Below are positions 24,765 to 33,566 of a DNA stretch of 38,720 nucleotides, piece after piece (position 1 is the stretch's first letter; each line of letters begins with the position of its first letter). Under the pieces are notes generated by a model. That model did no database searches. It was given only the letters and a program-made list of their open reading frames with translations, and was not told the origin of the DNA. Both the position numbers and the translations under genes were made by a program. The stretch lies in contig JAUJMO010000001.1 of NCBI GenBank assembly GCA_030446805.1, positions 443,233-481,952 on the forward strand, in the 5' to 3' direction. Origin of the DNA: Caulobacteraceae bacterium (lineage in GTDB: Bacteria; Pseudomonadota; Alphaproteobacteria; Caulobacterales; Caulobacteraceae).

Positions 24765-25544
24765 ATGCTGATCGACAGCCACGTCAACCTGCATGCGCCG
24801 CAGTTCGATACCGACCGCGAGGCGGTGATCGTTCGCGCGCGCGAGGCGGGCGTGCGGCTGATGGTCAATATCAGCGACCGGCTGTCGAACTTCGACGCCG
24901 TCCACGCCGTCGCCGCCCGTCACGAGGATATCTGGTGCACGGTGGGAACCCACCCGCACGAAGCCAAGGAAAATGAGGCGCTTGCCCCCGCCGACCTCAT
25001 CGAGCTCGCGAGCCGGCCCAAGGTGGTGGGGATCGGAGAAACCGGGCTGGATTTCCACTACGACCTGAGCCCGCGTGAGGTGCAAGCGGCCGTGTTCCGC
25101 GCCCACATCGCGGCCGCGCGCGAGACGGACCTGCCGCTGGTGGTCCACACGCGAGAAGCCGACGATTCGACGGCCTCCATCCTGGAAGAGGAGCATGCCC
25201 GGGGTCACTTCCGCATGCTGCTGCACTGCTACACCAGCGGCCCGGAGCTGGCCCGTCGGGCGGCCGCGCTGGGCGCGTGGTTCTCCGTCTCCGGCATCGC
25301 AACTTTCAAGGCTGCGGAGGACGTCCGGGCGGTTATCCGCGTCATGCCGGAGGACCGCATCATCGTGGAGACCGATTGCCCCTATCTGGCTCCGGTTCCC
25401 ATGCGCGGGCGACGCAACGAACCGGCCTATCTGTCCCACGTGGTCGGCGCCCTGGCCGGGGTTCGCGGCTGGAGCGTGCCGGACACCGAGGCCCGTACGG
25501 CGGACGCCTTTTTCGCCCTGTTCGACAGGATCCCCAGACCGTGA
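24765..25544 (+). CDS. tatD: TatD-family metal-dependent deoxyribonuclease
   Basis: A 259-residue TIM-barrel hydrolase of the TatD family, a 3'-5' exonuclease acting in DNA repair and degradation. Metal-binding positions are Glu92 (GIGETGLDF), His128 (VVHTREA), His154 (LLHCYTSG) and Asp202 (VETDCPYLAP). The N-terminal HxH motif is DSHVNLH, with Asn8 where the second His is expected. It starts three bases after holB, clearly in the same operon; the metG gene often found between them is absent. Confidence 0.94.
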   Translation: MLIDSHVNLHAPQFDTDREAVIVRAREAGVRLMVNISDRLSNFDAVHAVAARHEDIWCTVGTHPHEAKENEALAPADLIELASRPKVVGIGETGLDFHYDLSPREVQAAVFRAHIAAARETDLPLVVHTREADDSTASILEEEHARGHFRMLLHCYTSGPELARRAAALGAWFSVSGIATFKAAEDVRAVIRVMPEDRIIVETDCPYLAPVPMRGRRNEPAYLSHVVGALAGVRGWSVPDTEARTADAFFALFDRIPRP

Positions 25545-25568
25545 AGCGCGGATGGTGAGGCCCGAACA

Positions 25569-26378
25569 ATGAGGTATGAGGCGGTCGTTCTGGGGTCCGG
25601 CTCGTCCGGCGGTGTTCCTCGCGCGGACGGGAACTGGGGCGCCTGCGACCCAGCCGAGCCCAGGAACCGGCGGTCGCGTTGCTCGCTGCTGGTGCGCACG
25701 GCGGGGGAGGGCGGGCCGGAGCGACAGACCACCCTGCTGGTGGACACCTCGCCGGACCTGCGCACCCAGACCGCGGCGGCCGGGGTCAAGCGATTGGACG
25801 CGGTGCTCTACACGCACGATCACGCCGATCAGGCGCACGGGATCGACGACATCCGCGCCTTTGTGATCGGTCAGGATCTGAAGCGCATCCCGGCCTATAT
25901 GGACGGGCCCACACGGGCGACGCTGACCCGGCGGTTCGATTACATCTTCGAAGCCCAGCATCTCTACCCCGCGCTGGCCGAAGCCCGGGACCTGCCGTCT
26001 CACGGCGCGGCCTGGGCTGTAGAGGGGCCGGGCGGCGCGATCCCGGTGCGCAGTTTCGACCAGGACCACGGCACGGTTCGCTCCGCCGGTTTCCGCTTCG
26101 GTCCGGTGGCCTATTCGGCCGATGTCGTGGACCTGCCCGAGGCCGCTTTCGAAGCGCTGCGGGGGGTGGACGTCTGGTTCGTCGACGCCCTTCGTTGGAC
26201 GCCGCATCCCACCCACGCCAATGTGGCGCGCGCCCTGGAGTGGATCAAGCGCGTCCGGCCGCGGCAGGCCTACCTCACCAACCTTCACATCGACCTGGAT
26301 TACAACGAGCTGCGCCGACAACTGCCAGCAGGCGTCGAGCCCGCCTACGACGGTCTGAGCCTCACCTTCGAGGCTTGA
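25569..26378 (+). CDS. MBL-fold metallo-hydrolase (PhnP-like)
   Basis: A 269-residue metallo-beta-lactamase-fold hydrolase. The N-terminal LGSGSSGGVPRADGNWGACD is typical of the PhnP-like group with its extra cysteine and arginine-rich loop. The metal motif is THDHADQAHG (His83, His85, Asp87), with Gln88 in place of the last His of HxHxDH. FDQDHG and later LHIDLDYNELR hold further ligand candidates. It ends the tmk-holB-tatD operon 24 bp after tatD. Such proteins act as cyclic phosphodiesterases in some bacteria, but the substrate here is unknown. Confidence 0.9.
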   Translation: MRYEAVVLGSGSSGGVPRADGNWGACDPAEPRNRRSRCSLLVRTAGEGGPERQTTLLVDTSPDLRTQTAAAGVKRLDAVLYTHDHADQAHGIDDIRAFVIGQDLKRIPAYMDGPTRATLTRRFDYIFEAQHLYPALAEARDLPSHGAAWAVEGPGGAIPVRSFDQDHGTVRSAGFRFGPVAYSADVVDLPEAAFEALRGVDVWFVDALRWTPHPTHANVARALEWIKRVRPRQAYLTNLHIDLDYNELRRQLPAGVEPAYDGLSLTFEA

Positions 26379-26390
26379 GGGGAAGGGCGC

Positions 26391-27197
26391 TCACCCGGCG
26401 CTGCCGAACCGACCGGCGGTGGGCGTGCGCGTCTTCAGGTCGAAGCTGTCGCCTGAGCTCAGCACGTGCATGCGCACCCCGAACATGCTGAGCGGGCGCT
26501 CGCGCCGCTCCTCGGCGATGTTGGAGTGCGACACCTCCTCCCCGTTGACGACGTAGACGGCGCCCGACCCGATCACCGAGAAGGCGCCGTTCTCGACCAC
26601 CATGGCGGTGTCCTCGTCCACGCCGATGCCCAGCACACGCGGATTGTGCGCCACCGCCCCCAGCAGGCGCCCGAAGCGGCCGCGCTCGGCGAAGTGCTGG
26701 TCGATGACGGCGTCCCGCATCAGGCCCAAGCCCGGGGCCATGCGCAGGTCGCCGATGCGGTGCGACTCGCCGCTGGCTCCGCTGACGAGCATGGTCTCGC
26801 TCATCACGGAGGCTCCAGCCGAAGTGCCGGCGATGACGCCCCCTGCATCCCACACGGCGCGGACCCGACGTTCGATCTCGGTGTCGCCGATCTGGCTGGA
26901 CAGCCTCAGCTGGTCGCCGCCGGTGAAGAAGATCCCGGCGGCGTTGTCCAGAACCTTGAGCAGTTCGGGGTCGTGCGTCTCGGCCCGGTCGTGCACATAC
27001 AACTCGACCAGCTCGCCCACCCCCAGTTTCTCAAAGCCTTTCAGGTAACTATCGAAATAACCTTCCGGCTTGTGCGAGGCCACCGTGGCCACCACCAGCT
27101 TCCCGCCGTCGACGCGTCGCGCAACCTCCTTCAGGATGACGCGGCGCTCTTCCTTGTCTTCGTGGCCGCCGATGACGATCAGGGGACCCCGGCTCAT
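26391..27197 (-). CDS. cphB: Cyanophycinase
   Basis: A 268-residue peptidase of family S51 that cleaves cyanophycin to beta-Asp-Arg dipeptides. The nucleophile elbow is GTSAGAS with Ser126. FFTGGDQLRL and HFAERGRFGRLLGAV are family motifs, and GIGVDEDTAMVV closes the active-site half. Length is normal and there is no signal peptide, so it is intracellular. The ATG overlaps the cphA stop by four bases (ATGA). It converges with the MBL gene, 12 bp away. Confidence 0.94.
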   Translation of the reverse strand: MSRGPLIVIGGHEDKEERRVILKEVARRVDGGKLVVATVASHKPEGYFDSYLKGFEKLGVGELVELYVHDRAETHDPELLKVLDNAAGIFFTGGDQLRLSSQIGDTEIERRVRAVWDAGGVIAGTSAGASVMSETMLVSGASGESHRIGDLRMAPGLGLMRDAVIDQHFAERGRFGRLLGAVAHNPRVLGIGVDEDTAMVVENGAFSVIGSGAVYVVNGEEVSHSNIAEERRERPLSMFGVRMHVLSSGDSFDLKTRTPTAGRFGSAG

Positions 27198-29962
27198 GCT
27201 GCATCCGCCGCGGCTTGGGGGGTCGAGAAGGGCTCGTGCGTGCCGTCGAAGTCCATGACTTGCTTCCAGGTCTTGTCGACCTCCGTGGGCAGCAGGACCA
27301 CCAGATCGCCGGGGCGCGCGGCGCGCAGGCTGGCCTGCACGGCGTCGTCCTCCTGCACCAGGCTGTGGATCGCCGCCGGATCGAAGCCGGCGGACAAGGC
27401 GCCTTCCCTTAGCAGCCGCATCACCTCGCCCCGCGGGCGCCCCCGCGAGTCCGGTTGCTCGCGGAAAACCAGATGGTCGAAGGCTCCAGCCGCGATCCGC
27501 CCCATCTCCAGGATGTCCTCGTCGCGGCGGTCGCCCGGGATGCTGACCATGCCGATCGCTTGGCCGTGGCTGGTGCGCATCCGGGCGAGCGTGGCGGACA
27601 GGGCCGTGAGTCCGGCCGGGTTGTGCGCGTAATCCATCAGTACGCGGAAGCCGTGGCCGTCGAACACGTTCATGCGTCCGGGCGTCTGTTCGAACGAACT
27701 GCTGAAGGTGTGCAGGGCCGCCCGCATCTGGTTGGGCGCCACCCCGTGAACATAGGTGATGCCGATGGCCGCCAGGGCGTTGGCTACATTGAACTCCGCC
27801 GCGCCGCGCAGGGTGGCCGGGATCTCGCCGGCGTTCATGAACGGGAGCCGGTCGCCGTTCTCCCAGACCACGATCTCGCCCCCGCTGGGGCCCGCCTCGC
27901 GGACCACCGCCAGGCCGCCGCGCTCCACATGGCGACGCAGGAAGGGGGACATTTCGTCTTCGCCGCCGTTCAGCGAGAAGAAGCACAGCTGCCCGCCGGC
28001 GCGCTTGCGCATGCGCACGCAGTGTTCGTCGTCGGCGTTGAGGATGCTCCAGCCGTCGCGCCCCACCGCCTCCACCACCACCGACTTGACCCACGCCAGG
28101 TCCTCGAGGGTGTCGATGCCTTTCAGGCCCAGGTGGTCGGGCTGGACGTTCAGCACGGCGCCGACGTCGCAGCGGTCGAAGGCCAACCCCTCCCTGAGAA
28201 TGCCGCCGCGCGCCGTCTCCAAAACCGCCACGTCCACGGTGGGGTCGCGCAGGATCATGCGGGCGCTCTTGGGCCCGCTCGCATCGGCGACCAGGACGCG
28301 CTCGTCGTTCAGATAAACGCCGCTGGTCGAGGTGAACCCCACCGTGCAACCGGTGGAGCCGATGATATGCGCCACCATGCGGGTGGTGGTCGACTTCCCG
28401 TTGGTGCCCGTGATCGCCAGGATGGGGATGCGCGAGGGCGTGCGGCGGGGAAACAGCATCTCCATCACCGGCCGGGCCACCTTGCGCGGGCGGCCTTCGG
28501 AGGGCTGGAGGTGCATGCGGAAACCGGGCGCTGCATTGACCTCCACGATGCCGCCGCCGGTCTCCCGAATCGAGCGGGAGATGTCCGGCGCGATGAAATC
28601 CACCCCTGCCACATCGAGCCCCAAGGTCAGGGCCGCGCGTCGGGCGATCAGGGCGTTCTCCGGATGCACGTCGTCCGAGCGATCCACGGCCGTGCCGCCC
28701 GTCGACAGATTGGCGGTGTCGCGCAGATAGACCGTCCGGTGGGCTTCGGGCACGTCGTCCAGACCGAGGCCGGCGCGGGCGAGAACCCCGCGGACATGCT
28801 CGTCGACCTTGATCCTGGTCATGACGTTCTCATGGCCGTCACCGCGGCGCGGATCGCGGTTGACCACCTCGATGAGCTCGGCGACCGTGCTGCGCCCGTC
28901 GCCGACCACATGGGCGGGGACGCGCTCGGCCACCGCCACCACCTCACCGTTCACCACCAGAAAGCGGTGGTCATGGCCTGGGTAGAATTGCTCAACGATC
29001 ACCCGCCGCCCATGGGGGGCCGCGAGATCGTAGCCGCGCCGGACTTCCTCCTCCGTCTTGAGGTCGATGCTGACGCCGCGTCCGTGATTGCCGTCGAGCG
29101 GCTTGAGGACGACCGAATGGCGCATCCGCCTGGCTTCCGCGACGGCTTCGTCGGCCGAGCGCACCACCACGCCGCGCGGGACGGGGAGGCCGGCCTCGTG
29201 CAGCAAGAGCTTGGTGAGGTCCTTCCGTCCCGCGGCCTCCACCGCGATCTGGGAGGTGCGCCCCGTGATGCTCGCCCGGATGCGTTGTTGCCGACGGCCG
29301 TGCCCCAACTGCACCAGGCTCTCGTCGCCCAGCCGCATCACCGGGATGTCGCGTTTCAACGCCTCCTGAACGATGGAGCCCGTGGTCGGCCCGTAGCCGC
29401 TGCGGCGGCCTACCCGTTCGAGGTCCCGAATGGCCAAGGCCAAGTCGAAGGAGCCGTCCAGCGCGTGACCGGCGTCGCGGGCGTCGAACAGGATGTCCAG
29501 ACCTTCGACACCCTGCAATTCGGGCGGGAGGAGGGAGCCGACCAGCTGCAGCGCCAGCCGGCCGGCGTAGAAGGCCGGCGCCTCCTCCTTGTAGGCGTAC
29601 ATCACATTGTACACCCCGGGTTGGCCGCGCACCGAGCGAGTCTTGCCGGACTCGACGCGCAGCCCCGCCATGCTCTGCAGCTCAATGGCCACGTGCTCCG
29701 TCACATGCCCAAGCCAGGTGCCGTCGGTGAGCCGCTGGACGAAGCCGCCGGGCCGCTTGAGCGAGCAACCGTGCTGCTGCAACCCTGGCAGAAGCTCCAG
29801 CAGCCGCTGGGCGAAGCCGGGAACCGTGTTGCTGGGCCAGGCCTCCAGCGCGCCAAGGTCGAGCATGAACCGGACCATGGGGATCTGACTGTAAAGGTGC
29901 GGACCGCGATAGACGCCGCGCTCCAGCACGCGCATCGGTCCACTCATCGGCGCGTCGCTCAT
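27194..29962 (-). CDS. cphA: Cyanophycin synthetase
   Basis: A 922-residue enzyme joining aspartate and arginine into cyanophycin, a nitrogen storage polymer. The N-terminal domain (about 1-160) is followed by an ATP-grasp domain (about 220-490: SVVLKPLDGNHGRGVSID, FRFLVVNGEVVAVAERVP-like strand, GGGIVEVNAAPGFRMH) and a Mur ligase-like domain with P-loop AITGTNGKSTTTRM (516-529) and MDYAHNPAG. Domain order and length equal CphA1. ATG 29962 is used; MSGPM (29947) is an alternative as neither has a good ribosome site. cphB follows with an overlapping start. Confidence 0.95.
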   Translation of the reverse strand: MSDAPMSGPMRVLERGVYRGPHLYSQIPMVRFMLDLGALEAWPSNTVPGFAQRLLELLPGLQQHGCSLKRPGGFVQRLTDGTWLGHVTEHVAIELQSMAGLRVESGKTRSVRGQPGVYNVMYAYKEEAPAFYAGRLALQLVGSLLPPELQGVEGLDILFDARDAGHALDGSFDLALAIRDLERVGRRSGYGPTTGSIVQEALKRDIPVMRLGDESLVQLGHGRRQQRIRASITGRTSQIAVEAAGRKDLTKLLLHEAGLPVPRGVVVRSADEAVAEARRMRHSVVLKPLDGNHGRGVSIDLKTEEEVRRGYDLAAPHGRRVIVEQFYPGHDHRFLVVNGEVVAVAERVPAHVVGDGRSTVAELIEVVNRDPRRGDGHENVMTRIKVDEHVRGVLARAGLGLDDVPEAHRTVYLRDTANLSTGGTAVDRSDDVHPENALIARRAALTLGLDVAGVDFIAPDISRSIRETGGGIVEVNAAPGFRMHLQPSEGRPRKVARPVMEMLFPRRTPSRIPILAITGTNGKSTTTRMVAHIIGSTGCTVGFTSTSGVYLNDERVLVADASGPKSARMILRDPTVDVAVLETARGGILREGLAFDRCDVGAVLNVQPDHLGLKGIDTLEDLAWVKSVVVEAVGRDGWSILNADDEHCVRMRKRAGGQLCFFSLNGGEDEMSPFLRRHVERGGLAVVREAGPSGGEIVVWENGDRLPFMNAGEIPATLRGAAEFNVANALAAIGITYVHGVAPNQMRAALHTFSSSFEQTPGRMNVFDGHGFRVLMDYAHNPAGLTALSATLARMRTSHGQAIGMVSIPGDRRDEDILEMGRIAAGAFDHLVFREQPDSRGRPRGEVMRLLREGALSAGFDPAAIHSLVQEDDAVQASLRAARPGDLVVLLPTEVDKTWKQVMDFDGTHEPFSTPQAAADAA

Positions 29963-30282
29963 GGCGCGCCCACGGCCTCAGGCCGCGACCTCGCGGCTGC
30001 TGCTGAACTCATCTGAAACTCCCGTCCTGCAGCAAATGCTTACGCTGGAACCCGGTTGCGTCGGGTGAGCGACCCACGAGCCATGGCCGTCAGGCTTAGC
30101 CCGGACGTGTACGTGGACGCGGGCGGCGGCGCTGTGGCCCGCATGTCGACCGCAGAGGCGGTCGGGCGAGCCGTGGGTGGTCGATGGCCTGCCGCCGGTC
30201 ACTCGGTGACAAGCGAAGCGGGGGCAGGAGGGACGATGAGCGTGGGCCCGCGTCGCCTGGGAGTTTCGCCGCGAGCTGCCTT
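29963..30282. other. Intergenic stretch between protease and cphA
   Basis: 320 bases, no gene visible on either strand. It should contain the cphA promoter (minus strand) and the end of the protease transcript. I see no clear operator or terminator. Confidence 0.45.
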
Positions 30283-31485
30283 TCAGGCCCTGCACTGCAG
30301 GAGGACGGTGTGCGCCTTGGCCTGGGCCGCGATCACCTCGGGCGACAGCTTCGCCCTGCGGCCATCCGAGGTGCTGACGCCGTTTTCCTGGAGGAAGGCC
30401 GAAACGACGAAGGGCGCGACGGCGTAGCTGAGGCTCTGAGGACGCTCGCCGAAGGTGTCCTCGAACTCCTTGCCCAGCCCCGCACTCACCACGGCCACCA
30501 TGCGACCGGACTGGTCCAGAACCGGGCCGCCGCTGTTGCCGGGTTGAACAGGAGCCGTGATCTGCACGAACCGGCGGTCACCAGCCGGCCCCGCCAGGGC
30601 GCTGACGTTGCCGCCCGTGACATTCAGGCCGTTCATGAGCAGGTCGCTGAAGGGATAGCCCGCGACAAGGACATCCTCGCCCAGCTTGAGCCCCTCCGGC
30701 CGGAAGGCGGCCACCCCGCGCGGACGTCGGCCGAAGCGCAGCAGCGCCAGGTCGGATCCCTCGTCCACGGCCACGACCTCCGCCGCGCCCAGGCCGGACG
30801 CCGTCACCGTTCGGCATCCGTCCACAACGTGGGCGTTGGTCAGGAGGTGACCCGCCGCACTCACAAAGACGCCGGACCCGGTAGACACGATCTCGTTTGC
30901 AGCAAGGGGGCGAGCCTCTTCCTGAGGCGTGGCCGCGCCTGCGGTCCGAGGAGAGGGCGTGGCCCTTGCTGTGGCCGCCTGCAACCTGGCCTGCGCCATG
31001 CAGTTCCGGATCCGCGGAAGCTGTTGCGCCAGCGGAACGGTGAAGCGCCGGATCGCACCTTCATGACGGTAGACGAAGGTGAGGTCGGCCGCTACGAGCG
31101 AGCTCACGTCCTTGCGGTCGGCCACGGTGAAGGAAAAGGCGCGGTAGCCGTCGCGCTCGGTCGGCTGGGCGACGCCGTCCCAGTGAGGCCCCGCCGCGCT
31201 TTGGACCCGGACCGCCAGTTCGGTTTCGGACTTCTTGAAGTCCCCCGATCCGCCGATGATGAACTGGAGTCCGTCGCCCGGCGTCCAGCTCAGCGCATGA
31301 CCCTCCGCCGCGCCTGCCTGTCCTCGATCGCCCGGGATATAGGCCACGGTGCAGGTTCCCTCGTCCGCTTCGGCCGTCCACGCGCTTGTCGCCTGCGCCA
31401 GGACCGGACCCGTCGGTGTCCAGCAACCCAGCACGGCCCACACGGCGCACCCAAGGGAAGCCAGTCGGGGGGCTTTCAGCGACAT
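30283..31485 (-). CDS. Secreted trypsin-like serine protease (S1/DegP-like)
   Basis: A 400-residue exported protein. A hydrophobic N-terminus to about residue 30 (AVLGCWTPTGPVLAQA) is a signal peptide. Residues 35-165 form an uncharacterised N-terminal domain. The protease domain starts about residue 196: STGSGVFVSAAGHLLTNAHVV has His219, DEGSDLALL has Asp245 and QPGNSGGPV has Ser318, a complete triad. There is no PDZ domain behind it. The start lies four bases after the stop of the upstream exported protein, so the two form an operon and probably act in the periplasm. Targets are unknown. Confidence 0.9.
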   Translation of the reverse strand: MSLKAPRLASLGCAVWAVLGCWTPTGPVLAQATSAWTAEADEGTCTVAYIPGDRGQAGAAEGHALSWTPGDGLQFIIGGSGDFKKSETELAVRVQSAAGPHWDGVAQPTERDGYRAFSFTVADRKDVSSLVAADLTFVYRHEGAIRRFTVPLAQQLPRIRNCMAQARLQAATARATPSPRTAGAATPQEEARPLAANEIVSTGSGVFVSAAGHLLTNAHVVDGCRTVTASGLGAAEVVAVDEGSDLALLRFGRRPRGVAAFRPEGLKLGEDVLVAGYPFSDLLMNGLNVTGGNVSALAGPAGDRRFVQITAPVQPGNSGGPVLDQSGRMVAVVSAGLGKEFEDTFGERPQSLSYAVAPFVVSAFLQENGVSTSDGRRAKLSPEVIAAQAKAHTVLLQCRA

Positions 31486-31489
31486 GAAC

Positions 31490-31969
31490 CTACTTCGTCC
31501 CCTGGCAGATGGCCGTGACGTAGCTTTCCCTGATGGTTCCGGACCCCGCCTCGACCATCGGCGCCGTGGGCGTGTCTGAAACGATGACCTCGCCTCGCAG
31601 GTTGTTCTCCGGATAGTAGTAGTGTTCGACCATCCGCGATCTCAGCGTCCGGCAGTCGACCTCAACCCGCGCCAGTCCCGAAAGAGAGCCGTGGTTGCCG
31701 GCGTCGCCGTGCTCCACGCGCACCCAGTCCTGGATCAATGCGGATGGGGCGGCTTGAAGGGGGAGCGTGGACACGAAGGTGACCGTCCATCCAGCCCAGC
31801 CCACCTTCGTCCAGTCCTCCTGCTCGATGTGCTTGCGTACCCACGCCGTCACGGCTCCCGGTTCGGAGGCGCTCAGCCGAGGAACCGTTTGGGAGACAGC
31901 CGCTTGAGGAAGGCAGAAGGTCAAGGCTGTAGCGGCCAACGCGACCCGTCGTGAAAGCCTGTCCGACAT
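31490..31969 (-). CDS. Exported protein of unknown function, operon partner of protease
   Basis: A 159-residue protein with a clear signal peptide: RR then a hydrophobic run and cleavage after AAVSQ-like residues. The mature part has WTKVGWAGWTVTFVST, a VEVDC strand and HYYYPENN, and ends with a cysteine (TAIC). The two cysteines could form a disulfide. The pattern loosely recalls small surface-adhesin E-like proteins, but I cannot assign it. ATG 31969 (GGGG-rich ribosome site) is preferred to ATG 31981. The protease gene follows after four bases. Confidence 0.75.
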   Translation of the reverse strand: MSDRLSRRVALAATALTFCLPQAAVSQTVPRLSASEPGAVTAWVRKHIEQEDWTKVGWAGWTVTFVSTLPLQAAPSALIQDWVRVEHGDAGNHGSLSGLARVEVDCRTLRSRMVEHYYYPENNLRGEVIVSDTPTAPMVEAGSGTIRESYVTAICQGTK

Positions 31970-32500
31970 GCCGCCCCCCATGTTCCTGCGCCGACGATAC
32001 AGCGACGGCGTGCCGGGGCAAGCGGCGGACGATTGGAGGCAAAAATCACTGAAAAGACGTGGACGGCCGACCGCTCACAGGGGTGGAGCCGAAATCCCGG
32101 GTCTGAGAGCCGGGTCTGAGAGCAATGAGCTCGGGCGCTCGCGCCTGGCCGGACACCTGTTCGATGAACACCCGTTCGCAGTCAGTCGCCTTGAGCGCGG
32201 CGAGCTGCAGGGCAGGGGACTAGTCGCGGCTCGAAGCGCCAGCGAGAAGGTCCAAATCTTACTCGTAGTGACTGGAAGAGGGCCGCTTCTGGGCCCGCAG
32301 CACGCAGGCTTGGAGGGATAGGGCTGCGGGCTCGAGGCGCCCCTTGCACTCGCGGAGACCCATTCCGCAGCATCCGGCCCGGCGTCCGGTCCGGCGACGC
32401 ACGGCGGGTGAGCCCGGTTGTCACAGCCTAGGAACCGCTGCGTGCTCGCCCCGCTTGTGGCTGGGACCTCTACTCCCGAGGTTGAACGAGGAGCCTCCTT
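31970..32500. other. 531-base intergenic stretch
   Basis: Separates two divergent exported-protein genes and must hold both promoters. Short open frames on both strands lack ribosome sites or familiar motifs. A tandem GGGTCTGAGAGC-type duplication occurs near 32099-32121. Nothing else is recognised. Confidence 0.45.
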
Positions 32501-32791
32501 ATGATGACCAAGTTCGCTGCTGCCCTAGTCCTTTCCTCCGCCCTGATGGCCCCGAGCTTCTCTTCAGCTCAGGACGGTCCGTCATTGGAGGAGATTTTCC
32601 CCAACCGCGGCGCCTGCGAAAGCACCCTGAAGCGGATCCGCAACGAGGCTCGCCAAACGGTCAAGCAAAACGGCGGCTCCGGCCAGACCAACGCCTTGAT
32701 CAACCGTCTGGCCAATCCCGCCATCAAGTTCGTTTGCACGGCCGTGACCGGCCAAAACGGCTCGTCAGGCTTCAAGATCATCGAAGGTTGA
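32501..32791 (+). CDS. Small exported protein of unknown function
   Basis: A 96-residue protein beginning MMTKFAAALVLSSALMAPSF with a signal peptide cut after SSAQ. The mature part of about 72 residues is basic and polar, with two cysteines (GACEST and KFVCTAV) that could pair in the periplasm. GAGGAG lies nine bases upstream of ATG. A stable hairpin follows the stop codon. No family recognised. Confidence 0.7.
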   Translation: MMTKFAAALVLSSALMAPSFSSAQDGPSLEEIFPNRGACESTLKRIRNEARQTVKQNGGSGQTNALINRLANPAIKFVCTAVTGQNGSSGFKIIEG

Positions 32792-32800
32792 CGCGACACT

Positions 32801-32829
32801 CCCATCTTCGGCGACGCGCCGGAGATGGG
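32801..32829 (+). terminator. Strong hairpin behind the small exported protein gene
   Basis: Thirteen-base arms CCCATCTTCGGCG and CGCCGGAGATGGG with a three-base loop; all positions pair, one as G-U on one strand. It starts ten bases after the stop codon. No T-run follows, so it may act as an RNA-stabilising or Rho-assisted terminator rather than a classical intrinsic one. Confidence 0.6.
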
Positions 32830-33332
32830 GGCCACCCTGCCGAGGCAAGTTCCCACAAACGGTCGTCCGCGAGAGGGCCTAAACGCCGCCCCTGGCGCAA
32901 AGCGGAAGTCAGCTAAGCGATAGCTCTTCGGAGGTCTAGGCCCCAGACTTCCAGGCCGCTGGGGACAGCCCGGACGAGCTGATGCGGCCGAGACGGTGAG
33001 AACCTAGTGCGATCAGCAAGGTGCATTGCGGGCGGGAACTGGTCGAGGTGGACCCGGAGCGTGATCCCATCCGCCAGAAACTACGGTCTTGAACGCCCAA
33101 AGCGCTGCTGCCTCCTTGAAAGGTCTGCTCTGTCGTACAGTTGGCCACACTTAGTGACCCCAGGCGGACATTTCGCATAATCTATCTTAGGCGCGTAACC
33201 GATCGCTGCCTGTGTGCCTTCTCGCAATTCCGGGCGAATCCAGAACGAAAGTCTCAAAACAGTCGTTTCGACCGGAACAGATCGCGAAACATGCTCGTAT
33301 AAGGCCCGAAGACTCCGGCGAGCCGGGGCCAG
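32830..33332. other. 503-base stretch without a gene
   Basis: No supported coding region. The right half is less GC-rich than the neighbourhood, as might befit a foreign or regulatory region next to the recombinase gene. No att-like repeat could be identified by eye. Confidence 0.4.
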
Positions 33333-33566
33333 CTAGCGTTCGGCTTCAGCCATCATGACGATGCTGCAGCCGACAAGGGCAAGACCGACCACAGCTGGCA
33401 GCAGGTAGATCGGAGGGTCTCCAGCTCCCGCCAACGCGGCGGTTACCGCTCCAGCGATTACCAGCAGCCATCCAAGGCTCCTCGTAGCGCGGCCTCCGTA
33501 GCGCAGCCAGGCCCTGGTGGACGCGCTCCGCACGTAGGTTCGCTCCGACGCGTCAGGTTCCGTCAC
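33333..33566 (-). CDS. Small two-helix membrane protein
   Basis: A 77-residue protein with two hydrophobic segments (SLGWLLVIAGAVTAALAGA and the IYLLPAVVGLALVGCSIVMM region) and a charged N-terminus. GTG start at 33566 overlaps the recombinase stop (GTGA), so it would be translated by coupling. No family recognised. It may be cargo of the element that carries the recombinase. Confidence 0.55.
   Translation of the reverse strand: MTEPDASERTYVRSASTRAWLRYGGRATRSLGWLLVIAGAVTAALAGAGDPPIYLLPAVVGLALVGCSIVMMAEAER

Noticed and set aside
27455-30016. 853-codon open frame on the plus strand opposite cphA
   Set aside because: Antisense artefact of GC-rich codon bias; His/Gly/Arg-rich translation without family motifs, while the minus strand encodes full-length CphA.
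33257-33298. Possible second LexA box (GAAC-N7-GAAA)
   Set aside because: Second half-site is imperfect and no gene starts at a suitable distance.
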